From NCBI GenBank assembly GCA_964632945.1, contig CAZWCX010000001.1, forward strand, positions 106,106-170,105: DNA of 64,000 nt, in the 5' to 3' direction. The stretch is from CAZWCX01 sp964632945. Its GTDB lineage: Bacteria > Planctomycetota > MHYJ01 > WSZJ01 > CAZWCX01. Of the stretch, positions 19,201 through 25,434 are shown piece by piece. The position numbers and the translations under genes are program-made. A model generated the notes under the pieces. That model saw only the letters and a list, made by a program, of their open reading frames with translations, made no database searches and was not told the DNA's origin. Numbering within the stretch: the first letter of the stretch is position 1; each line of letters opens with the position of its first letter.

Positions 19201-19380
19201 GGGGCCCGACGCGCCGTTCCGCTGCCCTCGGAGTCGCCGCCGGGGGAGGAACCCGCCGCCGCCGCGCCCGCCAAGGCGGGCATGCCCGCCCCCCCCGCGC
19301 TGGGGGACCCGGACCCCCGGAAAGCGTACCCGGGACCGGTCGGCTCGCCGTCACCGGCGAAGCCCCACCCCCGCGATTAG
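16210..19380 (+). CDS. membrane Ser/Thr protein kinase with N-terminal zinc ribbon
   Basis: A 1056-residue protein. Residues 5-27 form a zinc ribbon (CPHC and CPSC pairs). The Hanks-type kinase domain spans about 73-340, with GQGGMG loop (81-86), Lys103 in AIKIL, HRDIKPEN (194-201) and DFG (214-216), followed by an APE-like MAPEQ; all catalytic residues are present. Residues about 360-690 form an unrecognised region with two similar halves, each with a central hydrophobic core. A Pro/Ala-rich linker (about 700-800) leads to a C-terminal membrane domain of roughly five or six helices (about 820-1000). The kinase would be cytoplasmic and tethered by its C-terminus, unlike the common single-helix arrangement. 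The phosphorylation target is unknown. It is followed by fmt after 90 bases. Confidence 0.88.
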   Translation: MSHRCPHCGTPVPPPDPGGATRGCPSCGRRVAHPQAATLQYPEGTPPLRTPMESSASVPSEWALLPEGTMVGPYRLSRALGQGGMGTVYCAVQAGLERTVAIKILPRHLARDPDFVARFNREARTLAALSHPNIVSVFDLGSDRDQYYFCMEFVDGTSLRHVLRERRLAQDEILALLTQVCDALDYAHGEGVVHRDIKPENLLLDRRGRVKVADFGLARIVRGETPVDPLTRTNTVMGTVEYMAPEQRESSKDVDHRADLYAVGVVLYEMLTGALPVGRWELPSRQVGSDSRLDELVLRCLEHDPRKRFAAAADIGRVVREVREGRSDSTGGDGSGGPASAVGPASYTAGSSAATPALPGERREIVEAVSAALVPDGFSRLSRPLPPGAGLDAVLTRHTPENHYLVALAPWPAHQPVSGSALSSQAGLVRAAALAVLADEPESEHRVMSVVFGGLPDSTSPEFETALKKLVDRTGFHDLTLHSATAVDPRTGRVLHHRSSFAFWGLRGVPEKVRAAAETACTAIARSRRVDLVSRQREGGGGRLSVLERRLLEAGYQRTWWHESRPGADVLARAYQRPSTTESVQLVVLRDAPRGIRVDRRWLQAQSDLLRAAIHIVAPSLRYQEYLITLCVGGAEPLGADVERDMRRVLHPLRIDAVCIQAVAYVPERVAECVLQASHSPHYYGHNQTVSLVRSSLATLPLTETSAAALAVTAVPGRPAASPTEADTGPGTTAVVSTPTGDSAARARGSEPAAVAAAAVPLRSDAPGAPGVPMALAPVPTTPPPPQVHVAPAPLPPIPPGTGIETASFADLLMESLRFSVSHYPILALASFLIELVLLWPAAQLFFGPFHNAFALMVVEALRRKKKPDLADLALGGKRFVAVTLAALAVLAVTGASAFLFLIPALVVGTWLQFTTLLLAETDLGIWAAMKESKRLVNWRGFWPHFWLCFVLISAGLAVTAVTPHAKDFSVLAGALSFGLSVILGPFLSVPFAVAYVGARRAVPLPSESPPGEEPAAAAPAKAGMPAPPALGDPDPRKAYPGPVGSPSPAKPHPRD

Positions 19381-19406
19381 GCCCCCCCCGATCCCCACAT
19401 CACTTC

Positions 19407-19435
19407 TTGCCGCCCATCGCGCCCTGTGGTAGCCT
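19407..19435 (+). promoter_or_regulatory. promoter candidate of fmt
   Basis: TTGCCG and TAGCCT with a 17-base spacer, 35 bases before the GTG start of fmt. The same TAGCCT recurs in front of the LON-domain gene (56663-56668). Confidence 0.45.
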
Positions 19436-19470
19436 TTCCCCTCCGCTTTCGGTGCGGAAGGGGAGGCCGC

Positions 19471-20472
19471 GTGCGGATCGTCTTTCTCGGAACGTCGACC
19501 TTCGCGGTTCCCTCGCTCGAGGCCGTCGTGGAGGCCGGTCACCACGTCGCCCTGGTGGTCACCCAACCGGATCGGCCGGCGGGTCGGGGGCGAAAACTGG
19601 CCGCTTCGCCCGTAAAGGAAGCGGCGTTGCGCCGGGGACTTCCGGTGGAACAGCCGGAAAAGATCGGCGCCGCGGAGGCGCGCAGGAGGATTGCGGCAGC
19701 GGTACCCGAGGCGGTGCTGACCGCCTCATACGGACAGATCCTCGGCCCGCGACTGCTCGCGCTGCCGCCCCGGGGCTGCTGGAACGTCCACGCATCCCTG
19801 CTGCCCCGCCACCGCGGGGCCACCCCGGTGCACCACGCGATCCTGGCCGGCGACGTGCGCACCGGAGTGACCATCTTCCGGATGGTGCCCGCCATGGATG
19901 CGGGCCCGATGCTCGTTCAGAATGCGGTCGACATCGACGCGGACGAAACGATGGGTGACCTGGAGGCGCGATTGGCGAAACTCGGCGCGACCTGCGCCGT
20001 GGAGGCGTTGCGTCGCCTCGGCGCGAGTCCGCCCCCGGAGACGACCCCGCAGGACGAAGGGCTGGCCACGTACGCGCCGCGACTCGAGAAGCGCGACGGG
20101 CAGATCGATTTCACGCGTCCCGCGCCGGAGGTGTCGCGACGCATCCGCGGACTCCATCCCTGGCCCGGGACCTTCTCGTTCCTCGCGCGGCAGGGCATCG
20201 CCGCGCGCCTGCGCGTGCGCGTTCATCGCGCGCGCCCGGTTCCGGCTCAGGGGCCGCCCGGTACGATCCTGGAGGCCCGACCGGACCGCATCCGGGTGGC
20301 TTGCGGCGAGGGCGGCATCGACCTGTTGGCGCTGCAACCGGAGAATCGCAACATCCTCGAGCCCGACGAATTCATCAACGGATTCAACGTGCGCGACGGC
20401 GACCTCTTCGTGCCCGATCCGTCCCCGCCGGATCGGAGCGGAGCGACCCCGCGCAACGAGGAGGGAGGGTAG
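19471..20472 (+). CDS. fmt: methionyl-tRNA formyltransferase
   Basis: A 333-residue enzyme that transfers the formyl group from 10-formyl-THF to initiator Met-tRNA. The N-terminal domain starts RIVFLGTSTFAVPSL and contains the catalytic Asn-His...Asp set in WNVHASLLPRHRGATPVHHA and ILAGD. The C-terminal OB-fold tRNA-binding domain starts near HPWPGTFSFL. I chose GTG 19471, which follows GGAAGGGGAGG; a longer ATG start at 19426 overlaps the -10 element and adds an unconserved tail. No peptide deformylase gene, its usual partner, is adjacent. The TolC-like gene begins four bases after its stop, so they are probably co-transcribed. Confidence 0.96.
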   Translation: MRIVFLGTSTFAVPSLEAVVEAGHHVALVVTQPDRPAGRGRKLAASPVKEAALRRGLPVEQPEKIGAAEARRRIAAAVPEAVLTASYGQILGPRLLALPPRGCWNVHASLLPRHRGATPVHHAILAGDVRTGVTIFRMVPAMDAGPMLVQNAVDIDADETMGDLEARLAKLGATCAVEALRRLGASPPPETTPQDEGLATYAPRLEKRDGQIDFTRPAPEVSRRIRGLHPWPGTFSFLARQGIAARLRVRVHRARPVPAQGPPGTILEARPDRIRVACGEGGIDLLALQPENRNILEPDEFINGFNVRDGDLFVPDPSPPDRSGATPRNEEGG

Positions 20473-20476
20473 GAAG

Positions 20477-22699
20477 GTGAGTTTCCTTCGACAACAGTGG
20501 TTCGGCACGATCCTGCTCGCATTGCTCGCGGTGGGATGGCTGGGACTGCGCCTCGCCGAGGGCCCGGACCGCCTGCGCCTGGCCCACGCAAGCCGGGATG
20601 CGCGCGTCGAACGGCCCCGAACCATCCTCCCCGCGGAACCCGTCCGGCCCGAACCCCGGGAGTCTCTCGCGCCCCGATCCGGGGCGATCCCGGAGTCGTC
20701 GTCTGCCTCCGTTCCCGAGCCGCCGGCCCCGGCGTCCGGACCCGGTTTTTCGGCGCCCGCCGGGATTGCGGGCGTGAATCCGTCCCCCGCTCCGCACTCC
20801 CCGACCGCTCCTGCGGCCGAACCGGCGCAGGCGGTCGCTCCGGCGCCGGATCCGCGCCGCGCGGAAAGCTCTCCGCCGGAGGGTTCGCCCCCGGCGACCG
20901 AGCCCGCCGTCGTCGTCTCCCGGAAGGACCCCGCTCCCAACGCCGGCGGATCGGCGACCTCCGCCGCCGTCGCGCAGCCGGACCCTGCCGAGTCATCGCG
21001 GGATCGCCGTCCGGACCGCTCCGTCCCGTCCGCCGCCGCCGGACGCGAGTCCGCCCCCCCGCCCGACCGGACGCCCGGCGCGTCACCGCGGTCGGCCGCG
21101 GAAAGGCTCGCCTCGGGCATCCTCGCCGCGCGCGAAACCACCGGGCCGGCCGACGAATCCGCGGGGCCGGCGGGAGGCGGTCCGGGCGCAGAGCCCCCGG
21201 CGGGACTGCGGGACTCCGCCCGCCCCCCGACCCTGGACGATCCCCTGCGCGGCACCCCGGCCGCCTCCGGTCCCCATCGGAGCGAACACACCCTCTTCCT
21301 GTCGATGCGCCAGTGCATCCAGATGGCGATCGAGAACAACCCGGACATCCTGATCAGCAAGTTCGACCCGGAACTCAACCACTACGACGTCGGCGCGGCC
21401 TACGGGGCCTTCACCCCGACCCTGTTCGGCAGCCTGACCAGCAACGAGGATGACCGCGAGACCGGCAGCGCGCTTTCCGGCGCCAAGGCCGTGGAGCGCG
21501 ACACCCTCCAGTGGACCACCGGCCTGCGCGGCCTCTTCTACAGCGGACTCACGTATGAACTGAGCGTCCTGGCCTCCCGCGAGGACTCGAACTCCACCTT
21601 CGCCACCCTGGATCCGAACTGGACGACCGCCGCGGGATGGACGCTTCGGCAGCCCTTGCTCAAGAACTTCGGCGCCCGCTACAACCGCCGCAACATCCTC
21701 ATCGCGCGTCGGAACAAGGACGTCAGCCTCCATCGCTTCCTCAATACCACGCTCCGCACCGTGTTCGCGGTCCAGGAGGCCTACCTCAATCTCGTCTTCG
21801 CCCTGCGCGACAAAGAAGTGAAGGACAAGTCCCTCAAGCTGGCCGAGAAGCTCCTCGAGGTCAACCGCAACAAGGTCCGCGTCGGCGCGATGGCCCCCAT
21901 CGAAGAGGTGCAGGCGGAGGCGCAGGTGGCGGCGCAACTCGAAGGAATCATCCTCGCCGAAAAGGCCATCGAGGACGCGGAAGACGTGCTCAAGCGCCTG
22001 ATCCGCCCGGCCCGGGGAGACCTCTCCGACTGGAACAGCCACATCTATCCCACCGATCCCCCCTTCTACGAGGAGATCCAGGTCGGATTCGACGAACAGG
22101 TGCGGACCGCCCTCATCCACCGCCCGGACTACCTCGAGTTCGCCGAACTCAAGGAGATCCAGGACATCCAGATCATGGCGAAGGAGAACGACCTCAAGCC
22201 GAGCGTCGACCTGCAGTGGAAGTACACCTACAACGGACTCGAGGAAGACGTGGAAGACAGCTTCCGCCGCCTCGCGAGCGGGGAGTTCCAGACCTACGAG
22301 ATCGGCCTTTTCGTCGAGTATCCGCTCGGCACCCGGGCCCAGCGAAGCGGCCTCAAGCGCGCGGAGGCGGAGCGACGGCGGATCGACGTGCAGCAGCGCT
22401 CGATCGAGCAGGTCATCGTCGCCGAGGTGCGCGAGGCGGTGCGCGGGATCGGCACGTCGGCGCGTCGCATCGAGGCCACCCGCAAGGCCTCGGAGCTGGC
22501 GCGCAAGCAGCTCGAGGCCGACGAGAAGCGGCTCGAACTCGGCCTCTCCACCTCCTTCCAGGTGCTCCAGTTCCAGGAGGACCTGGCGGAAGCCGAACGC
22601 AACGAGACGAAGGCGGTGATCGACCACATGCTCGCGATCCTCAAGCTCTATCGGGTCAACGGGACCCTGCTCGAAAAGATGGGAATCCAGGCCCGCTGA
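20477..22699 (+). CDS. TolC-family outer membrane channel-like protein with long Pro-rich N-terminus
   Basis: A 740-residue protein with an N-terminal hydrophobic segment (residues 8-25), a Pro/Ala/Ser-rich disordered stretch (about 40-265) and a TolC/OEP-like domain (about 271-740) starting TLFLSMRQCIQMAIENNPDI. The second half has the long alpha-helices and Ala/Glu/Arg-rich repeats typical of the periplasmic tunnel, for example KVRVGAMAPIEEVQAEAQVA. TolC proteins form trimeric exit ducts for efflux pumps and type I secretion. The long low-complexity linker is unusual for the family and might span or bind peptidoglycan. The GTG at 20477 is four bases after fmt and follows GGAGGG. Its pump partners are not adjacent, although an ABC exporter lies at 1-2671. 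Confidence 0.85.
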   Translation: MSFLRQQWFGTILLALLAVGWLGLRLAEGPDRLRLAHASRDARVERPRTILPAEPVRPEPRESLAPRSGAIPESSSASVPEPPAPASGPGFSAPAGIAGVNPSPAPHSPTAPAAEPAQAVAPAPDPRRAESSPPEGSPPATEPAVVVSRKDPAPNAGGSATSAAVAQPDPAESSRDRRPDRSVPSAAAGRESAPPPDRTPGASPRSAAERLASGILAARETTGPADESAGPAGGGPGAEPPAGLRDSARPPTLDDPLRGTPAASGPHRSEHTLFLSMRQCIQMAIENNPDILISKFDPELNHYDVGAAYGAFTPTLFGSLTSNEDDRETGSALSGAKAVERDTLQWTTGLRGLFYSGLTYELSVLASREDSNSTFATLDPNWTTAAGWTLRQPLLKNFGARYNRRNILIARRNKDVSLHRFLNTTLRTVFAVQEAYLNLVFALRDKEVKDKSLKLAEKLLEVNRNKVRVGAMAPIEEVQAEAQVAAQLEGIILAEKAIEDAEDVLKRLIRPARGDLSDWNSHIYPTDPPFYEEIQVGFDEQVRTALIHRPDYLEFAELKEIQDIQIMAKENDLKPSVDLQWKYTYNGLEEDVEDSFRRLASGEFQTYEIGLFVEYPLGTRAQRSGLKRAEAERRRIDVQQRSIEQVIVAEVREAVRGIGTSARRIEATRKASELARKQLEADEKRLELGLSTSFQVLQFQEDLAEAERNETKAVIDHMLAILKLYRVNGTLLEKMGIQAR

Positions 22700-22719
22700 A
22701 GACGGCGCAGGCCGCGTCG

Positions 22720-22760
22720 CCCGGGAGCGTCCCGGGTCGCCGGCCTTTCCGAACGCCGGC
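22720..22760 (+). terminator. two tandem GC hairpins between the TolC-like and HEAT/TPR genes
   Basis: CCCGGGA-GCG-TCCCGGG (22720-22736) is followed by GCCGGC, a ten-base loop and GCCGGC (22739-22760). There is no T-tract. They may act as an attenuator or slow polymerase, or protect the upstream message. Confidence 0.3.
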
Positions 22761-22791
22761 AGACGGGCGCAGCGGAGGAACGGATACGCCG

Positions 22792-24051
22792 ATGGAAAAG
22801 GGATGCGGATTGCGATCGGGCAGGCGGGTCGGCGCGGCCCGTGCCGTCGCGGCGATGCTCCTCGGCTGGGCGCTCGCCGCTTCCTCGGCGCAGGCGGAAC
22901 CGATCCCGGATTCCATGCGCCACGCCCTCTCCAACAAGGACGCCACGCTGCGGATCTCCGCCGCGCGCGTGATCGGCGAAACCGGCTCTCCCGAGGGAAT
23001 CCCGCTGCTCCTGCATGTCTTTCGCGAGGAGACCGAGCCGGAGGTCCGGGCGGCCTATGCGGGGGCCCTGCGCAGGCTCACCGCCATCGACCTCGGCAAC
23101 GAATACCGGCCCTGGGCCGACTGGTGGAAGACCGAGGAATCCCGCCCGTTCCGCGATCCCCTCCTCAAGGCACAGCGGCCGGAAGGCCTGCAATCGCTGG
23201 TCAGCGACTTCATGACCGTCATGGTGATCGCCATGATCGTCATCGGCGGCCTCATCGTGCTCACGCTTGCCCTCATCGGCGGCTACAAGATGAAACAGAT
23301 CAAGGAGCTCATCCGGCGCGCCGAAACCGCCGTCCTCGCCGCCGAGTCCGTCGCCGCCAAATCCGCCTCCATGGTCAGCGAAATCGAGGCCAAGAAGGCG
23401 GAACTCGCCCAGTTCGTCTCCTCCGTCAAGCTGGAAAACGAATCCGAGATGGAACGCTACTCCGACCATCTGGAAAGCAACGTCGAACACCGCATGCGCG
23501 AAGTCACCATGACCCTGCGACAGAAGGCCGAGAAAGAACTCGGACAGACCCTCTCCGAATTGAAGCAGGAGAGCCTGGACGCCCTCACGCGGCTGGTCCA
23601 GGAGCAACGGGAGAAGCTGTTCAAGGAGTTCGAGACCCGCGAGCGGCAGTTCTTCCTCGAGGTCGAGGCGCATACCCTCTTCATCGAGGCCTCGTTCCAC
23701 TACGTCAACGGCAAGCACGACGAGGCCCTCAAGCTGTACAAGAAGCTCGTCCTTCTCAAGCCGAACCACTACGTCGCGTGGAACAACCTCGGGACGATCC
23801 TGCGCTCGCTGGGCCGGCTCGGCGAGGCGATCGAGGCCTACGACAAGGGGCTGACCCTCGCCCCGGACAACGCCGGCCTGCTCTACAACAAAGCCGCCAC
23901 CTGCGCCATCCTGAAGAAGACGGGCGAAATGTTCTCCCTCCTCGAGCGGTCGGTGCGACTCGACTCCGAGTTCAAAGACGAGGCGCTCAACGACGACGCC
24001 TTCCGGGAGTATTGGAACGAGCCCGCTTTCAAGGAAATCGCCGAGGCGTAG
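22792..24051 (+). CDS. membrane protein with HEAT-like repeat, coiled coil and TPR domain
   Basis: A 419-residue protein of unknown function. A signal peptide (1-about 35, ending SAQA) is followed by a HEAT-like pair of helices (about 42-98), a membrane helix (141-164), a long Glu/Lys/Ser-rich coiled coil (about 170-300) and a TPR region (about 305-395) with FHYVNGKHDEALKLYKKLVL, YVAWNNLGTILRSLGRLGEA and two further repeats. The layout suggests an inner-membrane scaffold whose C-terminal TPR part binds a partner. It is 92 bases after the TolC-like gene; GGAGG lies rather far (about 15 bases) before the ATG. No enzyme motif is visible. Confidence 0.7.
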   Translation: MEKGCGLRSGRRVGAARAVAAMLLGWALAASSAQAEPIPDSMRHALSNKDATLRISAARVIGETGSPEGIPLLLHVFREETEPEVRAAYAGALRRLTAIDLGNEYRPWADWWKTEESRPFRDPLLKAQRPEGLQSLVSDFMTVMVIAMIVIGGLIVLTLALIGGYKMKQIKELIRRAETAVLAAESVAAKSASMVSEIEAKKAELAQFVSSVKLENESEMERYSDHLESNVEHRMREVTMTLRQKAEKELGQTLSELKQESLDALTRLVQEQREKLFKEFETRERQFFLEVEAHTLFIEASFHYVNGKHDEALKLYKKLVLLKPNHYVAWNNLGTILRSLGRLGEAIEAYDKGLTLAPDNAGLLYNKAATCAILKKTGEMFSLLERSVRLDSEFKDEALNDDAFREYWNEPAFKEIAEA

Positions 24052-24071
24052 CGCGCCGAATTTTCTTTCGC

Positions 24072-24101
24072 TTGCCAACCGGCTTGGGCATTGCCTAAAA
24101 T
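24072..24101 (+). promoter_or_regulatory. strong promoter candidate with overlapping dyads
   Basis: TTGCCA and TAAAAT (each 5 of 6 consensus bases) with an 18-base spacer, starting transcription near 24108, 41 bases before the gene at 24149. Two inverted repeats overlap the -10: AACCGGC/GCCGGTT (24077-24083, 24102-24108) and GGCATT/AATGCC (24087-24092, 24099-24104), a likely operator or a terminator for the preceding gene. Confidence 0.55.
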
Positions 24102-24148
24102 GCCGGTTTCGTGCATGTCCGCTTCCACGAACAAGGAGCCCTTCCGAC

Positions 24149-25372
24149 ATGTCCGAGATCGTGCACGTCCTGCTCAAGAAGGACGTCCGCCTCGAAGTTC
24201 CGGCGGTCGCCCCGGTCCTCGCGGAGAGCCTCGGCCTGAACGTCTTCGACGCCCGGCGCATCTCGCGATACGCCCGCGGATTGTTCCTCGAGGAGATCGA
24301 GCGGAGCAAGGCAGAGACGGCCTGCGCCGCCCTGATGAGCAAGGGGATCGACACGCTGATCGTGCCGGTCGGGGAGTACCGTGAATTGCCGCGGCCCCGG
24401 CGGATCGTGACCGCCGAGTTGTCGGACGCGGGCTTCCAGTTCAAGACCGACTTCCGGAAGCCGCTCGAGACCATTCCCTGGTCCAAGCTCTCGTTCGTCA
24501 GCGCCGGAATCGTCGCCACCCCCCAGTACCGCGACCTGCTCTCGAGCAAGAGCTTCAAGCTCCTGCCCGCGATCTACAAAATCGAGGATCAGGATGCGAA
24601 GCAGGAACTGCGGGAGAAACTGGCCAATCTGTCCCTGAAGAAGCGCAAGGTCGCCGGCGGGACGTCCATTCGGTACCGCAACCGCCTCAAGGAGGACGAT
24701 CTCGAGTTCCTCTACAAGGAACAGACGCTGGGCTACATCGACCTCATTACTCTGGATCCATGGGACCGGCTGCGCATCAACCGCCACGAATTCCGCTTCG
24801 ACTACCTCCGGGAGCGCGCCGGGGCCAACAGCCTGGAGAATTTCCGGATCCTGGCGAAGGATCTGACGAACTGGGCGAAAGACACGCTGATCTCGAACAT
24901 GACCATGGCGCTGGTCGACGGGATCGAAGTCCACGAACTGGTATTCGACAACCTGGGCGAATTCGACAAGTACAACACGTGGTTCCTGCACATGGGGATG
25001 AACACGCTGGATTCGCTGGGTCGCGCGCCGACGACCACGCCGGAGAAGGACTTCATGCAGGCCAGCGTGGAGTTGCAGAAGGAACGCCGCGGTACGACCA
25101 TCTATCGCAAGAAGCCGGATGCGGCGACCCTGAAGACGATGGCCGCGGACGCGGTGGCGCGCGAGACCGGCGCCGACGCCCCCGCGGTCCCGGACGCGAA
25201 TCCTCCGGCGGGCGCCGATGCCGGGGGAAGCGCTTCCTCGATGTCCTCCGCCGACCCGGCCGGGCCCCCCGCGCCGAAGGCCGAATCCCCGGCGACGCCG
25301 GATCCCCTTCTGCCTGCGGATCCGACCTCGGCGCAACCGCCGCCCTTGCCGCCCCCGCCCGCGCAATCCTAG
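24149..25372 (+). CDS. conserved-looking hypothetical protein, cytoplasmic
   Basis: A 407-residue protein I do not recognise. It has no signal peptide and no membrane helix. An N-terminal domain (about 1-90) alternates short helices and strands and contains KGIDTLIVPVGEYRELPRPR. A central domain (about 90-310) is rich in charged and aromatic residues, for example LGYIDLITLDPWDRLRINRH and FDKYNTWFLHMGMNTLDSLG, and includes NRHEFRFDYLRERAG. The C-terminal 70 residues are a Pro/Ala-rich tail. The start is fixed by AAGGAG and a good promoter just upstream. The 62-base spacing to the MshEN-like gene and common orientation suggest an operon with the secretion-type proteins downstream. No function is assigned. 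Confidence 0.75.
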   Translation: MSEIVHVLLKKDVRLEVPAVAPVLAESLGLNVFDARRISRYARGLFLEEIERSKAETACAALMSKGIDTLIVPVGEYRELPRPRRIVTAELSDAGFQFKTDFRKPLETIPWSKLSFVSAGIVATPQYRDLLSSKSFKLLPAIYKIEDQDAKQELREKLANLSLKKRKVAGGTSIRYRNRLKEDDLEFLYKEQTLGYIDLITLDPWDRLRINRHEFRFDYLRERAGANSLENFRILAKDLTNWAKDTLISNMTMALVDGIEVHELVFDNLGEFDKYNTWFLHMGMNTLDSLGRAPTTTPEKDFMQASVELQKERRGTTIYRKKPDAATLKTMAADAVARETGADAPAVPDANPPAGADAGGSASSMSSADPAGPPAPKAESPATPDPLLPADPTSAQPPPLPPPPAQS

Positions 25373-25434
25373 GATCGTCCGCCCGGGGCGGGCGTCCACG
25401 TGCCCCCCCCCGCCCCGATCCCGCCAGGATACCG

